In this document: positions 1 to 5,979 of the stretch, in pieces
Layout of the letters: every line of letters starts with the position of its first letter
How positions within the stretch are numbered: the first letter of the stretch is position 1
Origin: an uncultured beta proteobacterium
GTDB lineage: Bacteria; Pseudomonadota; Gammaproteobacteria; Burkholderiales; Rhodocyclaceae
Reading direction: 5' to 3'
Assembly (NCBI GenBank): GCA_903930395.1
Contig: CAIYYE010000291.1
Coordinates: 1-7,454, forward strand
Length of the DNA stretch: 7,454 nt
The notes under the pieces: model-generated
The model's database searches: none
The model's input: the letters and a program-made list of their open reading frames with translations, nothing else
What the model was told of the DNA's origin: nothing
Position numbers and translations under genes: made by a program

Positions 1-655
1 CAGCAAGCCGGGCATCAGCTCGGGCGACGCCATCAAGATCGTCGAGGAAGTGGCCGCCGCCACACTGCCCAATGGCTACGAAATTTCGTGGACCGGCCAG
101 GCCTTCCAGGAAAAACGCTCCTCCGGCTCGTCGCTGCAGGCCTTCGTCTTCGCCATCATCATGGTCTTCCTGATCCTCGCCGCCCAGTACGAGAAGTGGT
201 CGCTGCCGGTGGCCGTCATCATGGCTGTTCCCTTCGCACTGATGGGAGCGCTGACCGGCGTCTGGCTGCGTGGCATGCCGAACGACATCTACTTCCAGAT
301 CGGTCTCGTCGTGCTGATCGGCCTGGCCTCGAAAAACGCCATCCTGATCGTCGAGTTCGCCGCGCAAAAATACGATGAAGGCAAGAGCATCACCGAGGCC
401 GCCCTGGAAGCCGCCCGCCTGCGCCTGCGCCCCATCATCATGACCTCGCTCGCCTTCGTGCTCGGCGTCTTTCCCCTGGTCAAGGCTTCCGGTGCCGGCG
501 CTGCGGCGCGCCAGTCAATGGGCACCGGTGTTTTTGCCGGGATGATCGCGGCGACCTTCATCGCCACCATTTTCATTCCGCTCTTTTTCAAGTGGGTGGA
601 ACACGGCAAGCAGCAAAAGCCGACCGCCTCGACTGAGGGAAGCCAAAATGCCTAA
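1..655 (+). CDS. RND efflux transporter (HAE1/AcrB-like), C-terminal part, 5' end cut by window
   Basis: Inner-membrane proton-driven drug/solvent pump of a tripartite efflux system. The reading frame is open from base 2 to the TAA at 653-655, giving about 217 residues of a protein normally about 1,040-1,060 long, so most of it lies upstream. The fragment starts in the last periplasmic stretch (SSGDAI, then a WTG motif typical of AcrB-like pumps). It continues through five hydrophobic segments equivalent to TM8-TM12. Family hallmarks include [10 protein letters not shown] after the first helix, [20 protein letters not shown], and [12 protein letters not shown]. It ends in a short polar cytoplasmic tail. 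The stop overlaps the start of the outer-membrane gene by 8 nt, so the two are co-transcribed and probably translationally coupled. The substrate cannot be read from the fragment. The HAE1 rather than heavy-metal subfamily is inferred from the AcrB-like wording of these motifs. Confidence 0.95.
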   Translation, partial: SKPGISSGDAIKIVEEVAAATLPNGYEISWTGQAFQEKRSSGSSLQAFVFAIIMVFLILAAQYEKWSLPVAVIMAVPFALMGALTGVWLRGMPNDIYFQIGLVVLIGLASKNAILIVEFAAQKYDEGKSITEAALEAARLRLRPIIMTSLAFVLGVFPLVKASGAGAAARQSMGTGVFAGMIAATFIATIFIPLFFKWVEHGKQQKPTASTEGSQNA

Positions 656-2060
656 GTATCCGACAATATCTTTCAGCAGACGGCCATTGCTGGCCTTGAC
701 CGCGGCACTTGCCTTAGCCGGCTGCGCCGTTGGCCCCGACTATATCCGTCCAGCCTCGACCCTGCCCGAATCGACAGCCAGCGTCGCCACGGCTGAAGTG
801 CCCGTCAATCAAACCTGGTGGACCCTGTTCGGCGACCCAGAGCTTGACGCGCTGATCGACCAGACGCTCGCCGCCAGCCAGGACCTGCAGGCGGCCATGG
901 CTCGCCTCGAAGCATCCGAAGCGACAGCCCGCGAAGCGGGCGCCGACTATGCACCGCGCATCGGCCTCGAGGCCGGCACAGCACGCAGCAAAACCAGCGG
1001 CGAAACCTTCAACGGCAAGAAAATTGGCGGTGCTACCTACGACAATACCCGGGCCGCCTTGACGCTGAGCTACGAGATCGATCTCTGGGGTCGTCTTCGC
1101 CGCAACAACGAAGCGGCTCGCGCCGAAGTGCTGGCCAGTCGTTTCGGTCGGGATAGCCTGCGCCTGAGCCTGATCGGCCAGGTTGCCAACGAATACCTCA
1201 ATCTGCGCAGCCTGGATGGCCAGATCGAGGTCACTGCGCAGACGCTTGAGTCGCGCCGGCAAGCCCGGAAAATCGTCGAGGCCCGCCTCAATGCCGGCAC
1301 CGCCTCGGGCCTCGAACTGGCCCAGGCCGATAGTGCGCTCAACGGCGCCCAGGCGCAGTGGAGTCAGTTGCAGCGCCTGCGCGCGCTGTCCGAAAGCCAG
1401 ATTGGCCTGCTCAGCGGCCAGCCCGGCCTGAAGATCGGCGCCGCTGGTCTCGACAAGCTGCCACTGCCGCCGACCCCACCGTCGGGCCTGCCGTCGGCGC
1501 TGCTCGAAGCCCGTCCCGATATCCGTCAGGCCGAGGAAAAGCTGGTCGCTGCGAACGCCCGCATCGGCGTCGCCAAGGCCGCCTTCTATCCGACCATCAG
1601 CCTGACCGGCTTGTTCGGAAGTGAAAGCATGGCGCTCTCCAATCTCTTCTCCAGCGGCGCCGGCATCTGGTCAGCCGCCATCGGCCTCGCCATGCCGGTC
1701 TTCGATGCGGGTCGCACAGGTGCCCGGATCGATCAGGCCACGGCAGCGCAGAAGGAAGCCCTGGCCAATTACCGGAAAACCGTGCAGACAGCCTTCAAGG
1801 AGGTCAACGACGCCATCGTCGGACTGCGTGAGTACAGCGAAGAGGAAGCCGCCACGTCGGCACAGGTTGGCGCCGCGCAACGGGCGCTCGATCTGGCGCA
1901 GAAACGTTATGAGGCGGGCTATTCCGGCTACATGGACCTGCTTGATGCCCAGCGCACGCTGAACGCCGCCCAGCTGCAGTATCTGGCCAGCCGCAAGAGC
2001 CGCCTGGGGGCAGCGGTCGATCTCTTCAAGGCGCTTGGCGGCGGTTGGGCGCCCGCTTAA
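648..2060 (+). CDS. Outer-membrane efflux lipoprotein, NodT/OprM family
   Basis: Outer-membrane channel of the tripartite pump. The 470-residue length is normal for the family. It begins with a lipoprotein signal peptide: two arginines, a hydrophobic run, and the lipobox LALAGC with the acylated cysteine at residue 26, followed by AVGPDYIRP, the usual NodT/OprM mature start. Next comes [18 protein letters not shown], a near-diagnostic opening of the first OEP repeat. The second OEP repeat lies in the C-terminal half ([28 protein letters not shown] onward) and ends with the [23 protein letters not shown] motif. Long alanine/glutamine-rich helices match the periplasmic alpha-barrel. The ATG at 648 has a good Shine-Dalgarno (GAGGGA, 635-640) and overlaps the transporter stop by 8 nt. 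OprM-like channels often serve several pumps, so specificity is unknown. A convergent gene ends 7 nt downstream. Confidence 0.95.
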   Translation: MPKYPTISFSRRPLLALTAALALAGCAVGPDYIRPASTLPESTASVATAEVPVNQTWWTLFGDPELDALIDQTLAASQDLQAAMARLEASEATAREAGADYAPRIGLEAGTARSKTSGETFNGKKIGGATYDNTRAALTLSYEIDLWGRLRRNNEAARAEVLASRFGRDSLRLSLIGQVANEYLNLRSLDGQIEVTAQTLESRRQARKIVEARLNAGTASGLELAQADSALNGAQAQWSQLQRLRALSESQIGLLSGQPGLKIGAAGLDKLPLPPTPPSGLPSALLEARPDIRQAEEKLVAANARIGVAKAAFYPTISLTGLFGSESMALSNLFSSGAGIWSAAIGLAMPVFDAGRTGARIDQATAAQKEALANYRKTVQTAFKEVNDAIVGLREYSEEEAATSAQVGAAQRALDLAQKRYEAGYSGYMDLLDAQRTLNAAQLQYLASRKSRLGAAVDLFKALGGGWAPA

Positions 2061-2076
2061 ACCCAGCCTACTTTTT
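2043..2076 (+). terminator. Probable intrinsic terminator of the efflux operon
   Basis: GGTTGGG (2043-2049) can pair with CCCAGCC (2062-2068) in a 7-bp stem containing one G-U wobble. The 12-nt loop carries the TAA stop of the outer-membrane gene. Three bases later there is a run of five T (2072-2076). On the opposite strand one pair becomes a C-A mismatch and no T-run follows, so the signal points to + strand termination only. It overlaps the last codons of both convergent genes, which leave only 7 nt between them. The T-run is short, so this remains a prediction. Confidence 0.5.
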
Positions 2077-2607
2077 GATCAGCCACCACGCCATCCAGCG
2101 CGACAGCCTTGGCATGACGAGGTAAGACATCGCCAGCGCGACGAGTGCCGTGAATACCGCGGTGCGGAGCAGGAAGGGCCAGCTGGCGAGGAGTGGGGTG
2201 ATCAGCCAGAGCAGGAGCGAGACGGTGGGGAAGATGCCGAGCCAGCTGACGAGGGTCATTTTCCATTTCGGCGGTGGGCTGCTGGCTGGAATGACGGTTG
2301 GGGCAAACCAGGCATCGAGGCCGGTAAGCAGGCGGTATTCCGGGTCGCCTTCGGCAACGGGGCGCAATCTTTCCTGCCAGAGTGCGCGTTGGGGTGAGGC
2401 GTTCCAGCGGGCCAGATCGGCTTCCGTGGCAAAGCGCTGGAGTATCTGATATTCGCCGCCGGGTGCTTCGGGCGGGATGAGTTGCGCCGAGAGGTAGCCA
2501 GGGAAATGGCTGGCGTCGGCAAACATGGCGCGGATCAGCGCCTCGTAGGCTTCTTCGCAGCCTGGTTTGGCCTTGCGCCGGACGACGCGAAGCAGGGTGT
2601 CAGTCAT
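2068..2607 (-). CDS. ABM-domain (antibiotic biosynthesis monooxygenase-like) protein with two C-terminal membrane helices
   Basis: A 179-residue protein of the COG3224 type: an ABM ferredoxin-like fold joined to a small membrane anchor. Residues about 4-100 form the ABM domain: a first beta strand (LLRVVRRKAKPG), the helix CEEAYEALIRAMFADASHFPGY, then EYQILQRFATEADLARWNASP and the TGLDAWF ending. A proline-rich linker (PPPKWKM) leads to two hydrophobic segments, about residues 117-137 and 144-165, and a basic tail ending in KK. This layout suggests a cytoplasmic ABM domain tethered to the inner membrane. ABM proteins include small cofactor-free oxygenases and heme-degrading enzymes, but no biochemical role is established for this membrane-anchored form as far as I know, and I do not assign one. 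Its ATG overlaps the regulator's stop by 8 nt. No convincing Shine-Dalgarno is visible upstream, so translation probably depends on coupling to the regulator. Confidence 0.85.
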   Translation of the reverse strand: MTDTLLRVVRRKAKPGCEEAYEALIRAMFADASHFPGYLSAQLIPPEAPGGEYQILQRFATEADLARWNASPQRALWQERLRPVAEGDPEYRLLTGLDAWFAPTVIPASSPPPKWKMTLVSWLGIFPTVSLLLWLITPLLASWPFLLRTAVFTALVALAMSYLVMPRLSRWMAWWLIKK

Positions 2608-4276
2608 GGGTGTTGCGCTTCAGTCGGTATTGCAGTTGCGGTCGGGTAATGCCGAGGATGCGGGCGGCACCGGCGAGGTTGCCGGCGGCGCGTTTGACGG
2701 CTTCGGTGAGCAGCGCTTCTTCCAGTTGTTCGAGCGAGAGGCCGCTGGCAATGATCGAGTCGAGCAGGCCGGAACTGCATTTCTGGTCTTTTTCCTGCTC
2801 CAGGCTGCCCGAGGCGGAAATCGCCGATTCCCACGATTTTGCTTCGCTGACATGCGTGAACAGGTGTTCGAGTTCGATCCAGCCGCCTTGCGGGGCGAGG
2901 ATGACGCCGCGTTCGATCATGTTTTCGAGTTCGCGCACATTGCCCGGCCAGGGGTAGCCTTTCATCGCCTGCAGCGTCTTGTCGGTGACGCCGAGCAGGC
3001 GCTTTTCATGCAGCGATGAGAAGCGGCCGAGCATGGCTTCGACCAGGGGCGGGATGTCGGCGACGCGTTCGCGCAGCGGCGGGATGGTGACCGGATAGAC
3101 ATTGAGCCGGTAGAAGAGGTCAGAGCGGAAACGGCCTTCCTTGACGGCCATGGCCAGGTCGACATTGGTCGCGGCGACGAGGCGGACATTGACTTTGCGC
3201 GTGCGGTCATCGCCCAGGCGTTCGATTTCGCCTTCCTGCAGGACGCGCAGCAGTTTGGCCTGGGCAGCCAGCGGCAGTTCGCCGATTTCGTCGAGGAACA
3301 GGGTACCGCCGTCGGCGCGTTCGAACTTGCCCATGCGCGAACTCTGGGCGCCGGTATAGGCACCCTTTTCGACGCCGAAAAGTTCAGATTCGATGAGGTC
3401 ATGCGGTAGGGCGGCGCAGTTGATGGCGACGAAGGGGCCTTGCCGGCGTGAGCTATCCTGATGCAGGGCGCGGGCAAAACGTTCCTTGCCGACGCCGGTT
3501 TCGCCGAGGAGCAGCACGGTGACCGAGGTGCGCGAGGCCTTGGCGACGAGTTCCTGGGCCTGCTTGAAGCCATTCGAGATGCCGACCAGTTGCGGCGTCT
3601 GGACGTTTTGCGTAATCGTCGTGCGGAGGTAATCGACCTGCGTGCGCAACTCGAGCAGGTGGTTGAGCATGGGATCAGACTGGAAGTAGGTGGCGTGCTC
3701 TTCGGCGTCTTCCCATTCCTCCAGCGGCTTGCCGACGATGCGGCAATTGTTGTCGCCACAGGCGACGCATTCGACTTCCTTGAAGAGGATGAACTTGCCG
3801 ACAAAGGCCGAGGTGTAGCCCGAGGCATAGCCTATCTGCGACCAGCAGACCGGCTCCGGCGAACGGCCGAATTCCTTCATGTGGACATCCTGTTCCCAGG
3901 AGTTTTCCCAAAGGAATTCGCCCTGGAAATGGCCGGTTTCAATATCCATTTTGAGGTTGACCGGCGTGACGCGGACGACACCTTCGAGCATGTGCAATTG
4001 CGGGCCTGTGAAGAAGGCATCCTGCAGCGACTGGTGGGCGCGAATGCGCTTGGCCAGTTCGGCGTCGCGGACACCCGAGGCATAGCCCATGCGGGTCAGG
4101 ATGCGCCGCGTGTGTTCCTTGCCGACCGAGTCGACCAGCTCCTTGCGCAGCGTGCCGAGGGCAGCGGTGTGCATGAGGATCATCCGGCTTTCGCCGAGCC
4201 AGATCGTGCCGTCGCTTTCGCAAAACTTGACCAGATTTCTCAGGTCGTTGGATTCCGGATAACGGATCGTTGTCAT
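2600..4276 (-). CDS. dmpR: Phenol-responsive sigma-54-dependent activator, DmpR/MopR/PoxR family
   Basis: Cytoplasmic aromatic sensor and enhancer-binding activator, 558 residues, normal family length. The domains are an N-terminal XylR-type/V4R sensor (about 1-205), a linker (about 206-230), an AAA+ sigma-54 interaction domain (about 231-460), and a Fis-type helix-turn-helix at the C-terminus ([20 protein letters not shown], about 533-552). In the AAA+ part I see Walker A GETGVGKE (258-265), the sigma-54 contact loop as GAYTGA (305-310, Tyr for the usual Phe, a common variant), Walker B GGTLFLDE (323-330), and [10 protein letters not shown] with the arginine finger region (383-392). From memory of the MopR structure, phenol-binding His106/Trp134 align with H95/W123, and zinc ligands Cys155/Glu178/Cys181/Cys189 with C144/E167/C170/C178, all at a constant offset of 11. 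This supports a phenol-type inducer. The start ATG is preceded by GAGAGA on the minus strand (4281-4286). It is divergent from the hydroxylase operon it should control. Confidence 0.95.
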   Translation of the reverse strand: MTTIRYPESNDLRNLVKFCESDGTIWLGESRMILMHTAALGTLRKELVDSVGKEHTRRILTRMGYASGVRDAELAKRIRAHQSLQDAFFTGPQLHMLEGVVRVTPVNLKMDIETGHFQGEFLWENSWEQDVHMKEFGRSPEPVCWSQIGYASGYTSAFVGKFILFKEVECVACGDNNCRIVGKPLEEWEDAEEHATYFQSDPMLNHLLELRTQVDYLRTTITQNVQTPQLVGISNGFKQAQELVAKASRTSVTVLLLGETGVGKERFARALHQDSSRRQGPFVAINCAALPHDLIESELFGVEKGAYTGAQSSRMGKFERADGGTLFLDEIGELPLAAQAKLLRVLQEGEIERLGDDRTRKVNVRLVAATNVDLAMAVKEGRFRSDLFYRLNVYPVTIPPLRERVADIPPLVEAMLGRFSSLHEKRLLGVTDKTLQAMKGYPWPGNVRELENMIERGVILAPQGGWIELEHLFTHVSEAKSWESAISASGSLEQEKDQKCSSGLLDSIIASGLSLEQLEEALLTEAVKRAAGNLAGAARILGITRPQLQYRLKRNTHD

Positions 4277-4384
4277 CTTGTCTCTCTACCGTTGAATGTC
4301 CAATGCTTCAGACGGCATTTGTTTTTATATTGGCAAGGCCGTCGAGCGGCTTTGGCCGGGTAAAACGTTTTATTCGAACGCCTC

Positions 4385-4403
4385 AATAATTCTCGAGATT
4401 ATT
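4385..4403. repeat. Imperfect 19-bp palindrome, possible operator
   Basis: AATAATTCTCGAGATTATT. The centre TCTCGAGA (4391-4398) is a perfect palindrome. The outer arms AATAA (4385-4389) and TTATT (4399-4403) are complementary, with one unpaired T at 4390. It lies about 110 bp upstream of the regulator start and about 90 bp from the nearer activator site. It does not resemble the DmpR-type sites. There is no T-run, so it is not an obvious terminator. A role as an operator is inference. Confidence 0.4.
4388..4400 (+). repeat. Direct repeat copy 1 (AATTCTCGAGATT)
   Basis: This 13-bp element recurs as AATTCTCGATATT at 4565-4577 (12 of 13 identical), in the same orientation, 177 bp apart and on opposite sides of the activator sites. 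Copy 1 lies inside the imperfect palindrome at 4385-4403. Confidence 0.5.
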
Positions 4404-4491
4404 TCACGGTTTATGGATTGCGTGGGCAATCCGGATGCGCGCGAGTGCCTGCAGCAAGTATATGCGGAGCGCCCTCAACGCGTTCGAGCAG

Positions 4492-4507
4492 TTGATCAAA
4501 TGATTAA
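4492..4507. promoter_or_regulatory. DmpR-type upstream activating sequence, distal site
   Basis: TTGATCAAATGATTAA is an inverted repeat (TTGATC-N4-GATTAA). It matches 14 of 16 positions of the TTGATCAATTGATCAA-type site I recall for the dmp operon promoter. Its centre is about 129 bp upstream of the predicted transcription start (about 4629), a normal enhancer distance for this regulator family. The neighbouring regulator gene and sigma-54 promoter support the call. Confidence 0.8.
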
Positions 4508-4514
4508 CTGGTGA

Positions 4515-4530
4515 TGAATCAATTGATCAT
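4515..4530. promoter_or_regulatory. DmpR-type upstream activating sequence, proximal site
   Basis: TGAATCAATTGATCAT contains the perfect palindrome ATCAATTGAT (4518-4527) and matches 13 of 16 positions of the TTGATCAATTGATCAA-type site. Its centre lies about 106 bp upstream of the predicted start and 23 bp from the centre of the distal site. Paired sites fit the oligomer-forming mode of DmpR/XylR activators. Confidence 0.78.
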
Positions 4531-4535
4531 TACGT

Positions 4536-4550
4536 AATTCTTCGGGAATT
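4536..4550. repeat. Inverted repeat AATTC-N5-GAATT
   Basis: AATTC (4536-4540) and GAATT (4546-4550) are complementary around TTCGG. The repeat sits between the activator sites and the promoter, where a looping DNA segment is expected. An overlapping direct repeat of CGGGAAT (4543-4549 and 4552-4558) follows. As DNA it could be an operator. An RNA role is unlikely because it lies upstream of the predicted transcription start. Confidence 0.4.
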
Positions 4551-4564
4551 CCGGGAATGATAAA

Positions 4565-4577
4565 AATTCTCGATATT
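4565..4577 (+). repeat. Direct repeat copy 2 (AATTCTCGATATT)
   Basis: Second copy of the 13-bp element at 4388-4400, with one difference (T for G at the tenth base). It ends 25 bp before the -24 element. The change breaks the CTCGAG core, so this copy is less palindromic than copy 1. Confidence 0.5.
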
Positions 4578-4602
4578 CCAAAGAAACAGTGACTTGCCGT
4601 TC

Positions 4603-4618
4603 TGGCACGCTCCTTGAG
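4603..4618 (+). promoter_or_regulatory. Sigma-54 (-24/-12) promoter of the phenol hydroxylase operon
   Basis: TGGCACGCTCCTTGAG has a perfect -24 element (TGGCAC) and a -12 element TTGAG. The GG pair (4604-4605) is separated by exactly 10 bases from the GA dinucleotide (4616-4617) that takes the place of the usual GC, so spacing is correct. The consensus is TGGCAC-N5-TTGCW. Transcription should start near 4629, leaving a leader of about 42 nt before dmpK. The paired activator sites about 106 and 129 bp upstream, and the adjacent regulator with a GAYTGA loop, make this the clear candidate. I found no better-spaced alternative nearby. Confidence 0.85.
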
Positions 4619-4670
4619 TATGTCTTTGCCTCGACCCATCGCTGATGGCGTCGTTATCAGGAGAAAAAGC

Positions 4671-4946
4671 ATGGTGAAAGAAGGCATCGTTCAAGCGGCA
4701 ATCAACTTCGATCCGACGCGGCGCTATGTCCGTGTTTGCGAACAGCGGCCGGATGGTTTCATCGAGTTCGAGTTCGCCATTGGCGACCCGGCGCTGTGCG
4801 TCGAGTTGATGTTGCCGGAAGCCGCCTTTCACGAGTTTTGCCTGGCCAACGCCGTCATCGTCCTTGAGCCCGCCACACCCGGTCAGGGCGATTGGGCGGC
4901 GCGCCTGAACAACGCGTCACAGCAGCAAATATCAGACGCTGGTTAA
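4671..4946 (+). CDS. dmpK: Phenol hydroxylase assembly protein DmpK (P0)
   Basis: Small accessory subunit of the multicomponent phenol hydroxylase. In the Pseudomonas dmp system the K protein binds the apo-hydroxylase and is needed to obtain active iron-loaded enzyme, but is not part of the turnover complex. The protein is 91 residues, as expected for the family. Recognisable features are the RRYVRVCEQRPDGFIEFEFAIGDP segment, then ELMLPEAAFHEFC, and a variable polar tail. The frame is open further upstream to a TTG at 4614, but that codon lies within the promoter's -12 element. The ATG at 4671 has a strong Shine-Dalgarno (AGGAGA, 4659-4664) six bases away and gives the family length. It is the first gene of the operon and is 35 nt from dmpL. 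Confidence 0.92.
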   Translation: MVKEGIVQAAINFDPTRRYVRVCEQRPDGFIEFEFAIGDPALCVELMLPEAAFHEFCLANAVIVLEPATPGQGDWAARLNNASQQQISDAG

Positions 4947-4949
4947 TCA

Positions 4950-4963
4950 TCCCGATAGCGGGA
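4950..4963 (+). other. Small hairpin in the dmpK-dmpL gap
   Basis: TCCCG (4950-4954) pairs with CGGGA (4959-4963) around the loop ATAG. It ends 7 nt before the dmpL Shine-Dalgarno (AGGAGA, 4971-4976). No T-run follows, so it is not a terminator. It might influence mRNA stability or the dosage of K relative to L, which is inference. Confidence 0.35.
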
Positions 4964-4981
4964 ATATAAGAGGAGACATTT

Positions 4982-5971
4982 ATGGAAATTGATCTGCGTA
5001 CAGTTGCCATCAAGCCGCTGCGCAACACCTTCGATCACATTGCGCGACGCTTTGGCGACAAGCCGGCCAGCCGCTATCAGGAAGGTACCTACGATATCCA
5101 GCAGACGGATATTTTCCATTACCGCCCGATGTGGGAGCCGGAGCTGCAACTGTTCGACAAGCGCCGCACCAAGGTCGAGATGAAGGACTGGTATGCGCTG
5201 AAAGACCCGCGTCAGTTCTACTACGGTTCGTGGACGATTGCCCGTTCGCGCCAGCAGGATGCGGCCGAATCGAGCTTCGACATGATCGAGGAACGTGGTC
5301 TGGCCGAGATCGTTCCCGAAGCCCTCAAGCAGACAGCCCTCGATGTCCTGGTGCCGCTGCGCCATGTCGAATGGGGCGGCAACATGGGCAATTCGTACAT
5401 GTCGGCTTACGGCTATGGAACCGCCATCACCCAGCCCTGCCTCTATCACGCCATGGACCATCTGGCCGTCGCCCAGTACCTGACCCGCATCGGTCTGGTC
5501 CTCGAAGGCCCGGAGGCCCTCGATACGGCCAAGGACGCCTGGATGAATGCGGCCCTCTGGCAGCCGATGCGCCAGCACGTCGAGAATGTCCTGGTCCTCA
5601 CCGACTGGTTCGAAATCTTCGTCGCCCAGAACTTCGTTCTCGAAGGCCTGACCTATCCGCTGATTTACGACTACCTCGATGGCGACTTCTCGGCCAATGG
5701 CGGCACCGTTATTTCGATGATGACCCGCTTCATGGGTGAATGGTCGACCGAAACCGCCAAGTGGGTCGATGCCCAGATCAAGGTGGCGGCTGCCGAGTCG
5801 CCCGAGAACAAGGCGCTGATCACGGCCTGGGTCAATCAGTACCGCCCGCTCGTTCTCGCTGCGCTGGCGCCGGTCGCCAAGCGTGCCTTCGGCGATCAGG
5901 CCGACACGGTGCTTGCCGAAGTGACCGCCCAGTTCAACGCCCGCTGCACCAAGGCCGGCCTCACCGTCTAG
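4982..5971 (+). CDS. dmpL: Phenol hydroxylase beta subunit DmpL (P1)
   Basis: Beta subunit of the (alpha-beta-gamma)2 hydroxylase of the bacterial multicomponent monooxygenase family. It is helical, homologous to the alpha subunit but without the diiron ligands, and forms the structural core of the dimer. The 329-residue length is usual. Typical stretches include the N-terminal SRYQEGTYDIQQTDIFHYRP, then MWEPELQLFD, the DWYALKDPRQFYYGSWTIAR segment, and VEWGGNMGNSYMSAYG. This order and wording fit the phenol hydroxylase branch well. The ATG has a strong Shine-Dalgarno (AGGAGA, 4971-4976) five bases upstream. The TAG stop is 8 nt before dmpM. Confidence 0.95.
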   Translation: MEIDLRTVAIKPLRNTFDHIARRFGDKPASRYQEGTYDIQQTDIFHYRPMWEPELQLFDKRRTKVEMKDWYALKDPRQFYYGSWTIARSRQQDAAESSFDMIEERGLAEIVPEALKQTALDVLVPLRHVEWGGNMGNSYMSAYGYGTAITQPCLYHAMDHLAVAQYLTRIGLVLEGPEALDTAKDAWMNAALWQPMRQHVENVLVLTDWFEIFVAQNFVLEGLTYPLIYDYLDGDFSANGGTVISMMTRFMGEWSTETAKWVDAQIKVAAAESPENKALITAWVNQYRPLVLAALAPVAKRAFGDQADTVLAEVTAQFNARCTKAGLTV

Positions 5972-5979
5972 GAATCCAA

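Larger units (their letters stand above)
4277..4670. promoter_or_regulatory. Divergent control region between regulator and phenol hydroxylase operon
   Basis: About 394 bp without a convincing gene, clearly richer in A+T than the flanking coding DNA. The right half holds the activator sites (4492-4530), an AT-rich stretch that could bend (about 4556-4590), and the -24/-12 promoter (4603-4618). I could not fit an IHF consensus site convincingly. The left half should hold the regulator's own promoter reading leftward. On the minus strand, TATAAA (complement of 4324-4329) lies about 50 nt before the regulator start and could be a -10 box, but no matching -35 is evident. Also present are a 13-bp near-identical direct repeat and two inverted repeats, listed separately. 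A 72-codon open frame (4296-4514) crosses the left half and is treated as a low-probability candidate under findings. Confidence 0.85.

Noticed and set aside
3461..4363. 300-codon plus-strand frame opposite the regulator
   Set aside because: It is a shadow of the regulator's codon bias. It has no ribosome site and no recognisable domain, and it runs over the regulator's start region.
4594..4629. Other TTGC-like motifs (4594-4598, 4625-4629) as -12 elements
   Set aside because: Neither has a GG pair ten bases upstream, so the sigma-54 spacing fails.
4614..4670. Upstream extension of dmpK to the TTG at 4614 (19 extra residues)
   Set aside because: The TTG is part of the -12 promoter element, upstream of the predicted transcription start, and the ATG at 4671 has a strong ribosome site and gives the family length.
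4645..4677. Ten-codon upstream ORF (MASLSGEKAW) whose stop overlaps the dmpK start
   Set aside because: There is no Shine-Dalgarno before its ATG and it spans the dmpK ribosome site. It is most simply a chance frame, though the overlap is neat.
5740..5979. Longer dmpM reading frame beginning inside dmpL
   Set aside because: The extra residues are arginine-rich shadow translation of dmpL. The ATG at 5980 matches the conserved family start and has its own ribosome site.
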